From assembly GCA_035691285.1 (NCBI GenBank), contig DASSJI010000111.1, positions 37,174 to 101,173 of the forward strand: DNA of 64,000 nucleotides, in the 5' to 3' direction. Every line of letters begins with the position of its first letter. Position 1 is the stretch's first letter. A program made the position numbers and the translations under genes. The notes beneath the pieces are model-generated. The model was not told the origin of the DNA and made no database searches. It saw only the letters and a program-made list of their open reading frames with translations. Below, in pieces: positions 54,361 to 64,000 of this stretch. Origin of the DNA: DATFEN01 sp035691285 (GTDB taxonomy: Bacteria; Acidobacteriota; Vicinamibacteria; Fen-336).

Positions 54361-56870
54361 GCGTCCTCCTTACCGTTCCCGTCGGCCTCTGCGCCCGGCG
54401 CCGCTTCCTCGCCTTCCTCGCGCTCCGCGAGGCGCGCGACCGACATCAACTGGTCGCCGTCCTCGAGCTGGATGAGGCGCACGCCCTGTGTGTTCCGGCC
54501 GATGGTCGAGATGTCCGCTGTGTTCAGCCGGATGATCATACCCCGACCTGTGATCAGCATCACGCCCTCGTCTCCGCGCAGGAACTTGACCCCCACCACC
54601 CGGCCGTTGCGGCCCGTGGTCTTGATGTTGATGAGGCCCTTCCCGCCCCGGCTCTGAAGCCGGTACTCGGCGATCTCGGTGCGCTTGCCGTAGCCGTTCT
54701 CGGTGACCGTGAGCACGGTGCCGCCGGGCACCACGCGCTCCAGCGCCACCACCCGGTCGTCGTCCTCGAGCTCGATGCCCTTGACGCCGTAGGCCTGGCG
54801 GCCCATGGCCCGCACGTCCTCCTCGTGGAAGTGGATCGCCATGCCCTCAAGCGTGCCGAGCAGCAGCTCGTCCGTGCCGGAGGTCAGCACGGCGTCGATC
54901 AGCGCGTCGTCGTCCTCGACGGACAGCGCGATGATCCCCGAGGGGCGCGGGTTCGAGAAGGCCTGGAGCTCGGTCTTCTTCACGATGCCCTTGCGGGTGA
55001 CGAGCAGCACGTACCCCTGGGCCTCGAAAGTTCGCACCGCGGCGAAGGCCGCGATCTTCTCCCCCGGCTGCAGCCGCACCAGGTTCACCACCGCCTTGCC
55101 CTTGCCCTGCGGGCCCACGTCGGGGATCTCGTGGACCTTGAGCCAGTAGACGCGACCCCGGTCGGTGAAGATCAGGATGTAGGAGTGGGTCGACGCGATG
55201 AACAGGTTCTGGACGAAGTCCTCGTCGCGGGTGCGCATCCCCACCCGGCCCCGCCCGCCGCGGCGCTGGGCGCGGTAGACGCTGATCGCCGTGCGCTTGA
55301 CGTAGCCGCCATGGGTGATGGAGATCGCCACGTCCTCGTCGACGATGAGGTCCTCGACCGCGATCTCGTCCACCGCCTCGGTGATCTCGGTGCGGCGCGC
55401 GTCGCCGTGCTCCTCGCGGATCTTGAGCAGCTCGTCCTTCACGATCGCGTTGATGCGCTTCGGCTTCGCCAGCACGTCCTTGAGATCCGCGATCAGCGCC
55501 TCGGTCTGGCGCAGCTCGTCCACGATCTTCTGGCGCTCCAGGCCCGTCAGGCGCTGCAGCTGGAGCTCGAGGACCGCCTTCGCCTGGATCTCGCTCATGG
55601 CGAAGCGGGCGGTCAGGCCGGCCTGCGCCTCGTCGCGGGTCTTGGCCGCGCGGATCAGCGCGATCACCGCATCGAGGTGGTCGAGGGCGATCGCGTAGCC
55701 CCTGAGCACGTGGGCGCGCTCCTCGGCCCTGCGCAGGTCGAACTGGGCGCGGCGCCGCACCACCTCGCGGCGGAAGTCGAGGAAGTGCTCGCAGGCCTCG
55801 AGGAGATTCAGCACCTTGGGGCGCTGGTCGACGATCGCCAGCATGATGATCCCGAACGTCTCCTGGAGCTGGGTGTGCTTGTAGAGGTTGTTGAGCAGCA
55901 CCTGGGCGGGCTCGCCCTTCTTGACGTCGACGACGATGCGCAGCCCCTCGCGGTCGCTCTCGTCGCGGGGCTCGGCGATGCCCTCGATCCGCTTGTCCCG
56001 CGCCAGTTCGGCGATGCGCTCGATGAGCCTGGCCTTGTTGACCTGGTAGGGGATCTCGGTGATGACGATCTGCTCCCGGTCCCCCTTCGCGCTCGTCACG
56101 ATCTCGGCGCGCGCCCGCATGGTGATCTGGCCGCGGCCGTTCCGGTAGGCCTGACCGATTCCCTCGCGGCCACAGATCAGGCCGGCGGTGGGGAAGTCGG
56201 GGCCGTGGACCCGCTCCATGACGCCCAAGAGGCGCTTGTCGGGAAGCAGCTCCGGGTTGTCGATCAGGAACGCGAGGGCGTCGACCACCTCGCCCAGGTT
56301 GTGGGGCGGGATCTTGGTCGCCATGCCGACGGCGATTCCCTCGGACCCGTTCACGAGCAGGTTGGGGAAGGCGGTGGGCAGGACCACCGGCTCCCGGGAT
56401 TCGTTGTCGTACGTGAGCTGGAAGTCGACCGTCTCCTTCTCGATGTCGGCCATCGTGAGCGCCCCGAGGCGCGTGAGGCGGGCCTCGGTGTAGCGCATGG
56501 CGGCGGGGGGATCCCCGTCGATGGAGCCGAAGTTGCCCTGGCCGTCGACGAGCGGCGCGCGCATGTTCCAGGGCTGGGCCATGCGTACCAGCGTGTCGTA
56601 GATCGCGCCCTCGCCGTGGGGGTGGTACTTGCCCATCACGTCGCCGGCGACGCGCGCGCTCTTCTTGTAGGCGCGGCCCGGCTCGAGCCCCATCTCGTTC
56701 ATGCCGTACAGGACGCGGCGATTGGCGGGTTTCAGGCCGTCGCGCACGTCGGGCAGGGCGCGGCCGATGATCACCGACATGGCGTAGTCCATGTAGGACT
56801 GGCGCATCTCGTCGGCGATGTTCGTGGGGATGCGGAAGAGCGCGAAGTCGGGGGGCGTGGATTCGCTCAT
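54357..56870 (-). CDS. gyrA: DNA gyrase subunit A
   Basis: An 837-residue gyrase A. Catalytic Tyr127 lies in AMRYTEARL. The gyrase-specific GyrA box QRRGGRG is present in the C-terminal pinwheel, ruling out ParC. The quinolone region reads HPHGEGAIYD: Gly88 stands where E. coli has Ser83, and Glu87 where it has Asp82, while Asp92 (E. coli Asp87) is kept. The ATG at 56870 lies 1 bp after the gyrB stop. Confidence 0.97.
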   Translation of the reverse strand: MSESTPPDFALFRIPTNIADEMRQSYMDYAMSVIIGRALPDVRDGLKPANRRVLYGMNEMGLEPGRAYKKSARVAGDVMGKYHPHGEGAIYDTLVRMAQPWNMRAPLVDGQGNFGSIDGDPPAAMRYTEARLTRLGALTMADIEKETVDFQLTYDNESREPVVLPTAFPNLLVNGSEGIAVGMATKIPPHNLGEVVDALAFLIDNPELLPDKRLLGVMERVHGPDFPTAGLICGREGIGQAYRNGRGQITMRARAEIVTSAKGDREQIVITEIPYQVNKARLIERIAELARDKRIEGIAEPRDESDREGLRIVVDVKKGEPAQVLLNNLYKHTQLQETFGIIMLAIVDQRPKVLNLLEACEHFLDFRREVVRRRAQFDLRRAEERAHVLRGYAIALDHLDAVIALIRAAKTRDEAQAGLTARFAMSEIQAKAVLELQLQRLTGLERQKIVDELRQTEALIADLKDVLAKPKRINAIVKDELLKIREEHGDARRTEITEAVDEIAVEDLIVDEDVAISITHGGYVKRTAISVYRAQRRGGRGRVGMRTRDEDFVQNLFIASTHSYILIFTDRGRVYWLKVHEIPDVGPQGKGKAVVNLVRLQPGEKIAAFAAVRTFEAQGYVLLVTRKGIVKKTELQAFSNPRPSGIIALSVEDDDALIDAVLTSGTDELLLGTLEGMAIHFHEEDVRAMGRQAYGVKGIELEDDDRVVALERVVPGGTVLTVTENGYGKRTEIAEYRLQSRGGKGLINIKTTGRNGRVVGVKFLRGDEGVMLITGRGMIIRLNTADISTIGRNTQGVRLIQLEDGDQLMSVARLAEREEGEEAAPGAEADGNGKEDA

Positions 56871-56871
56871 G

Positions 56872-60358
<3,487 letters not shown>

Positions 60359-60382
60359 CCCGTCACCCGGCCACACCTTCTG

Positions 60383-61486
60383 CTACAGCCGCATCGGCAT
60401 GACGACGTAGCGGTAGTCGATGCCGTCCCTGCTCTCCGGGCGGAACAGACCCTGGCTCTCGGCGTCCTTGAGCTCGACGCCGACGCTCTCCCCCCCAGCC
60501 GCGGCCAGGAAGTCGAGCATGTACTGGGCGTTGAAGCCGATCTCCAGGCCTTCTCCCTTGTATTCGACGGCCAGCGCCTCGCGCGCCTCGCCCAGGTCGG
60601 GGGAGCTGGCCAGGAGCTCGAGGCGGCCAGTCGACAGCAGCAGCTTTACCGCTCGGCTGCGCTCCGAGGAGAGCAGGCTCACGCGCCGCAGCGCCGTCAT
60701 CAAGGGCTCGCGGGCCAGGGACAGGCTCTTGTCTCCCTTCATCGCGATGACCTTCTCGAAGGCCGGGAAGTTGCCCTCGATCGTCTTGCTGGCGAGCGTC
60801 CGGCCGCCGGCGCTGAAGACCAGGTGGTTCTCGACGGGCTGGAAGGTGGCGCTTTCCTCGCCCTCGACGAGCTTCAAGAGCTCCGCCAGCGCCTTGCGCG
60901 GCACCAGCACCCGCTGCGGTTCGGCGCCCTTGAGCGCCGCCTTCCGGTGGGCATAGGCCAGCCGGTGCCCGTCGGTCGCCACCATTGCGAGGGCGTCCTT
61001 CTCGAAGACGAGCAACGCCCCTGCCAGGTAGTAGCGCGCGTCCTCGGCCGTGATCGCGAACGCCGTGCGCGCGATCAGGTCCCGGAGCGCCTCGGCCGGG
61101 ATCTCGACCCCCTTCCCGGGCTTCGACTCCGGCAGGGCCGGGAAGTCCTCCTTCGGCAGCCCGGCGATCTTGAAGCTCGTGTGCTCGCACTCGAGGGATG
61201 CCCAGGCATCCGGCAACTGCTTCAAGTGGACGTCGCTCTCCGGGAGCACACGCACGATCTCGTAGAGCTTCTTGGCCTGGAGCGTGAGCGCCCCTTTCGC
61301 GGCCACCTGGGCCGGGCAGCCGCAGCGCAGCGAGACGTCCAGGTCCGTCGCGCTGATCCGGATCTCGCCGCCCGCGGCCTCGACCAGCACGTTCGAGAGG
61401 ATCGGGATCGAGTTCTTGCGTTCAACGATCCCCTGCACGAGTTGGAGTTCCTTCAGAAGGTCGTTCTTGCGGACCACGATCTCCAT
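60383..61486 (-). CDS. dnaN: DNA polymerase III beta sliding clamp
   Basis: A 367-residue clamp with three similar domains. It starts MEIVVRKNDLLKELQLVQGIVE, carries KKLYEIVRVLPESDVHL and FNAQYMLDFLAAAGGE, and ends DYRYVVMPMRL, the usual C-terminal signature. It encircles DNA and tethers Pol III. AGGA lies 5 bp before ATG 61486. It follows dnaA after a 221-bp gap and leads into recF. Confidence 0.97.
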   Translation of the reverse strand: MEIVVRKNDLLKELQLVQGIVERKNSIPILSNVLVEAAGGEIRISATDLDVSLRCGCPAQVAAKGALTLQAKKLYEIVRVLPESDVHLKQLPDAWASLECEHTSFKIAGLPKEDFPALPESKPGKGVEIPAEALRDLIARTAFAITAEDARYYLAGALLVFEKDALAMVATDGHRLAYAHRKAALKGAEPQRVLVPRKALAELLKLVEGEESATFQPVENHLVFSAGGRTLASKTIEGNFPAFEKVIAMKGDKSLSLAREPLMTALRRVSLLSSERSRAVKLLLSTGRLELLASSPDLGEAREALAVEYKGEGLEIGFNAQYMLDFLAAAGGESVGVELKDAESQGLFRPESRDGIDYRYVVMPMRL

Positions 61487-61536
61487 TCAATTCCTGCCTT
61501 TCGACACTGAGAGCAGTCTTTGATGAATGAGAATGA

Positions 61537-61662
61537 GCGCTGCGGAAACGGCGGAAAAGCCTTGAAGGTATTGGCAGCTTGGGAGATGCCCTGTGTGCAG
61601 AGCTGCGGAGGCCATGGTGGAGCCTGTGGCGATCACGGCGCTGCGAGTCCGTTCCGCAGCGC
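61537..61662. repeat. GCGCTGCG/CTGCGGA repeats and stem-loop in the dnaA-dnaN gap
   Basis: GCGCTGCGGAA (61537-61547) has its exact inverted copy at 61652-61662. A second direct GCGCTGCG (61638-61645) pairs locally with CGCAGCGC (61655-61662) across a 9-nt loop to form an 8-bp hairpin downstream of the dnaA stop. A further CTGCGGA lies at 61603-61609. The hairpin may end dnaA transcription; the repeats could be protein sites. The remainder of the 221-bp gap shows no gene and only one weak DnaA-box-like site. Confidence 0.45.
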
Positions 61663-61707
61663 GCGGGGCGGGTCGCGACGTCGGGCCTGTCGAAAAGTCA
61701 GCCAAGC

Positions 61708-62991
61708 TCATCGAAACGCCTGCACAAAGCTGTTGATGAGCCTGTCGAAGTCCGGGTCCTTGCGGCGCAGGCCGTCGATCTTGCGAAGGGAGTGGATCAC
61801 CGTGGAATGGTGCTTCCCGCCGAAGGCCTTGCCGATCTCGGGCAGCGAGGCTTGAGTCAGGGTTTTCGTCAGGTACATGGCGATCTGGCGGGGAACCGCC
61901 ACCGCCTTGGAGTTGTTCTTCGCCCTGAGGTCGGCCAGCTTCACGTTGTAGCGGTCCGCGACGAACTTCTGGATCATTTCCATGCTGATGGGCTTGTCCT
62001 CGGTCGCCAGCAGGTCCTTGAGCACCTCGTGGGCGAGCTGGAGGTCGATGTCGCGTCCCGTCAGGCTCGCGTATGCGATCAGCCGGATCAGGCTGCCTTC
62101 CAGCTCCCGGATGTTGGTCTTGACCTTGCTCGCGATGAAGAGAGCCACGTTCTCCGCGATCTCGACGCGCTCGGACTCGGCCTTGCGCTTGAGGATCGCG
62201 ACTTTCGTCTCGATGTCGGGAGGCTGGATGTCGGCGATCAAGCCCCACTCGAAGCGGCTGTGGAGCCGCTCCTCGAGCGTCGGGATCTGCCGCGGTGGGC
62301 AGTCGCTCGAGATCACGATCTGGCGCTGGCCGTCGTGCAGCGCGTTGAAGATGTGGAAGAACTCCTCCTGCGTGCGCTCCTTGCCGGCGATGAACTGGAT
62401 GTCGTCCACGAGCAGCACGTCCACGGTTCGAAACTTCTGCCGGAACGCCTGCAGGCGGTCAAAGCGGACCGCGCTGATCATCTCGTCGACGAAGCGGTCG
62501 GCTGAAACGTAGAGCAGCTTCAGGTGCCGGTTGCGCGCCTGGATGTAGTGGCCGATGGCGTGCATGAGGTGCGTCTTGCCCAGCCCGACGCCGCCGTAGA
62601 GGAAGAGGGGGTTGTAGGACTTGGAGGGGATCTCGGCCACCGCACGCGCCGCCGCGTGGGCGAACTGGTTCGAGGACCCCACCACGAAGCCCTCGAACGT
62701 GTACTTGGGGTTGAGCGGTGACGGGAGCTGGGGCTCCTTCTCCTCGCCGGCCGCCGGCGCGTCGGTTTCGAACACCACACGGACATCCCCGCGACCGAGC
62801 TCGTCGAGCGCTTCGCTGACGTATCCCGCATAGTGCTTCTCGAGCCACTCTTTGAACTCCAGGCTGGGCACCCGGATACGGAGCAGGGACGCCTCTTCGT
62901 GGAGCAGGCTCGTGGGCCGGAACCAGGTGGCGAAGCTGTGCCGGTTGAGCTTGCCCTCGACGCGTTCGAGAATTGTGTCCCAGAGATTCAT
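61708..62991 (-). CDS. dnaA: Chromosomal replication initiator DnaA
   Basis: A 427-residue DnaA. Domain I begins [19 protein letters not shown]. After a short domain II, the AAA+ domain starts [20 protein letters not shown] with Walker [10 protein letters not shown], Walker B LLVDDIQF and sensor/box [19 protein letters not shown]. Domain IV carries the DnaA signature [24 protein letters not shown] 62991 gives the standard N-terminus; upstream in-frame codons would cross the promoter. No clear Shine-Dalgarno precedes it. Confidence 0.97.
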   Translation of the reverse strand: MNLWDTILERVEGKLNRHSFATWFRPTSLLHEEASLLRIRVPSLEFKEWLEKHYAGYVSEALDELGRGDVRVVFETDAPAAGEEKEPQLPSPLNPKYTFEGFVVGSSNQFAHAAARAVAEIPSKSYNPLFLYGGVGLGKTHLMHAIGHYIQARNRHLKLLYVSADRFVDEMISAVRFDRLQAFRQKFRTVDVLLVDDIQFIAGKERTQEEFFHIFNALHDGQRQIVISSDCPPRQIPTLEERLHSRFEWGLIADIQPPDIETKVAILKRKAESERVEIAENVALFIASKVKTNIRELEGSLIRLIAYASLTGRDIDLQLAHEVLKDLLATEDKPISMEMIQKFVADRYNVKLADLRAKNNSKAVAVPRQIAMYLTKTLTQASLPEIGKAFGGKHHSTVIHSLRKIDGLRRKDPDFDRLINSFVQAFR

Positions 62992-63013
62992 GTTGTTGAA
63001 AATAAAAGAGTTA

Positions 63014-63019
63014 ACTATA
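63014..63019 (-). promoter_or_regulatory. dnaA -10 element
   Basis: TATAGT on the minus strand, 22 bp upstream of the dnaA ATG, matches the TATAAT consensus at five of six positions. No well-spaced -35 was found. Confidence 0.5.
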
Positions 63020-63208
63020 GCGACCCAGATCTCGAGCGCGCCCACCAACCCCCGGCCCCTTTTTGCACAGAGATTTCAACAACTGTGGAAAAGCCGAGTT
63101 TGCAAAGCGCTGGTCTCTCGGGGGAAGGCCGTCAAGAGACGTCCCGCAAAAGTAGCACAGGGGCCTTCCTCCGGGCAAGGCTCGAGGGGTGCCCGTCGCC
63201 GTCCAGGT

Positions 63209-63237
63209 TTGACAGGTCGGGAGGGGTTATTTAAACT
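63209..63237 (+). promoter_or_regulatory. Strong sigma70 promoter for rpmH
   Basis: -35 TTGACA (63209-63214, full consensus), 17-bp spacer, -10 TAAACT (63232-63237). A GAGG ribosome site precedes ATG 63263. Confidence 0.75.
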
Positions 63238-63262
63238 GCGTAACTTTGTCCGAGGGCTCACG

Positions 63263-63397
63263 ATGAAGCGGACCTTTCAACCCAACACCCGGCGGCGCCG
63301 GCGCACGCACGGCTTCCTGGTCCGAATGCGGACGCGGGGCGGCCGGCTGGTGCTCAAGCGGCGCCGCCAGAAAGGGCGGCAGCGGCTCGGGGCCTGA
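63263..63397 (+). CDS. rpmH: 50S ribosomal protein L34
   Basis: A 44-residue, extremely basic protein. It begins [20 protein letters not shown] and has the [15 protein letters not shown] core of L34. It is first in the rpmH-rnpA-yidD-yidC run, leading away from the putative origin. Confidence 0.97.
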   Translation: MKRTFQPNTRRRRRTHGFLVRMRTRGGRLVLKRRRQKGRQRLGA

Positions 63398-63789
63398 GGG
63401 CGCTGTCCGGCACGCGGGCGACGCTGCGCCCTCGGGACCGGCTCCACGCCGCCGCCGACTTCCAGCGTGTCTTGCGGCGAGGGCAGAGGCTCGATGGCGC
63501 GTTGTTCCTGCTGGTGGCGGCGGAGAACGGGCTGGGACGCGATCGGCTCGGCCTGGTCGCGGGACGCCGGCTCGGAAGCGCCGCCGAGCGGAACCGCTTG
63601 CGCCGCCTGCTGCGCGAGGCGTACCGCACCGCCAGGCGGCTCGCGACGCCGGGCTGCGATCTCGTGATCCTGCCGCGCCGTGAGCTGCTCTTGCGACCGT
63701 TCCGGGAGATCCAGCATGAGCTCCGAGCCCGCCTGCGCCGCCTCGCGTCCCGTCTCGCCGCTCGCGCGGGCGCTCGTTCTGGCGATTGA
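63394..63789 (+). CDS. rnpA: Ribonuclease P protein component, probable CTG start
   Basis: The RNase P protein core is clear: [32 protein letters not shown] and [13 protein letters not shown], the RNR motif that contacts the RNA subunit. The first ATG/GTG/TTG in frame is the TTG at 63472, which would remove [13 protein letters not shown], a conserved part. The frame is open upstream, and a CTG at 63394 overlaps the rpmH stop as CTGA, matching the ATGA/GTGA/TTGA overlaps used elsewhere here. This gives 131 residues; CTG 63403 is also possible. It matures tRNA 5' ends. Confidence 0.85.
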   Translation: MRALSGTRATLRPRDRLHAAADFQRVLRRGQRLDGALFLLVAAENGLGRDRLGLVAGRRLGSAAERNRLRRLLREAYRTARRLATPGCDLVILPRRELLLRPFREIQHELRARLRRLASRLAARAGARSGD

Positions 63790-63970
63790 GGGATACAGGC
63801 TGATGCTCTCGCCGCTGATCGGCGGCCTGTGCCGTTTCGAGCCGAGCTGCAGCCGCTACGCCCAGCAGGCGCTGCTCCGTCACGGAGCCAGGCGCGGCCT
63901 GTGGCTGGCCGCCCGGCGCCTGCTCCGCTGCCACCCGTTCTCCGCGCCCGGCCACGACCCCGTGCCATGA
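63716..63970 (+). CDS. yidD: Membrane protein insertion efficiency factor YidD
   Basis: An 84-residue protein. The family signature is present: [32 protein letters not shown], here read in parts, with the Cys pair in CRFEPSC, then RLLRCHPFSAPGHDPVP. The N-terminal 14 residues overlap rnpA (74 bp) in another frame. It lies at the membrane and assists YidC, whose gene follows with a 4-bp overlap. Confidence 0.93.
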   Translation: MSSEPACAASRPVSPLARALVLAIEGYRLMLSPLIGGLCRFEPSCSRYAQQALLRHGARRGLWLAARRLLRCHPFSAPGHDPVP

Positions 63971-64000
63971 AAGAGCCCACGGAAGAGCGGCGCCTGCTCC
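63967..64000 (+). CDS. yidC: Start of YidC membrane insertase (cut by window end)
   Basis: ATG 63967 overlaps the yidD TGA by 4 bp and opens MKEPTEERRLL before the window ends. Position in the rpmH-rnpA-yidD-yidC order, rather than the 11 visible residues, supports the call. Confidence 0.65.
   Translation, partial: MKEPTEERRLL

Larger units (their letters stand above)
62992..63262. other. Candidate origin of replication (oriC) in the dnaA-rpmH gap
   Basis: This 271-bp divergent gap combines an AT-rich block (62992-63021, rich in TTGAAAATAAAAGAG-type sequence), a DnaA-box match TTTTCCACA on the minus strand (63084-63092) and a weaker TTTTGCACA on the plus strand (63061-63069). Flanking genes (rnpA-rpmH on one side, dnaA-dnaN-recF-gyrB-gyrA on the other) are the classical oriC context. 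Only two boxes are visible, so it might serve mainly in dnaA autoregulation. Confidence 0.5.

Noticed and set aside
61594..61602. DnaA box in the dnaA-dnaN gap
   Set aside because: On the minus strand it reads CTCTGCACA, only seven of nine matches, with no second site nearby; it is too weak to call.

Overview
The window is a 64 kb, very GC-rich and densely packed stretch of chromosome from a diderm bacterium. LpxC, an Omp85 protein, TamB and many lipoproteins or secreted proteins show an outer membrane with lipid A. Start codons are often GTG, occasionally TTG and perhaps once CTG, and most neighbouring genes overlap by 4 bp or lie within about 20 bp of each other. The DnaA C-terminal domain, the two sulfatase-like proteins ending in ALGYV, and the large protease/beta-barrel fusion look most like Acidobacteriota to me. 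A deltaproteobacterial or myxobacterial lineage cannot be excluded from sequence alone. No rRNA, tRNA, CRISPR array or insertion sequence was seen.

Layout. 1-9.7 kb: a surface polysaccharide or lipid-glycan cluster, with a truncated membrane glycosyltransferase, a methyltransferase, two sulfatase/phosphotransferase-fold proteins around a GT4 enzyme (minus strand), and a divergent plus-strand run of a coiled-coil protein, two GT4-type enzymes and a GT2 enzyme. 9.7-23.0 kb: a single ten-gene minus-strand run that couples metabolism (FAH-family hydrolase, transaldolase, FmdB zinc ribbon, three-subunit acyl-CoA carboxylase) to envelope assembly (TamB, a TamA/BamA-like Omp85 protein, a SurA-N-like periplasmic protein). 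23.0-31.2 kb: a small membrane protein, an ECF sigma/anti-sigma/secreted-protein unit, then the conserved dprA-topA-trmFO-xerC order. 31.4-35.4 kb: TPR protein, lipoprotein, and a 978-residue metalloprotease/beta-propeller/Omp85-barrel fusion. 35.5-42.6 kb: rplU-rpmA-obgE-nadD-rsfS, a sigma54-type AAA+ protein, a DksA-like protein, comF, a degenerate S1/P1-like protein, a second ECF sigma factor, a STAS protein, an unknown and a DUF1573 protein. 42.6-47.6 kb (minus): lpxC, a kynureninase-like enzyme and uvrA. 47.7-53.7 kb: TPR protein, glmU, glmS and a UvrD/PcrA helicase. 53.7-63.0 kb (minus): dnaA-dnaN-recF-gyrB-gyrA and a lipoprotein. 63.3-64.0 kb: rpmH-rnpA-yidD-yidC.

The right end is the classical replication-origin neighbourhood. 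The AT-rich dnaA-rpmH gap with two DnaA-box-like sites is the best oriC candidate, and transcription diverges from it. The most unusual content is the outer-membrane metalloprotease fusion, the carboxylase-TAM operon, a sigma54-type activator lacking its Walker B glutamate, a long nested hairpin between the kynureninase-like gene and lpxC, and rnpA, whose conserved N-terminus has no ATG, GTG or TTG start.
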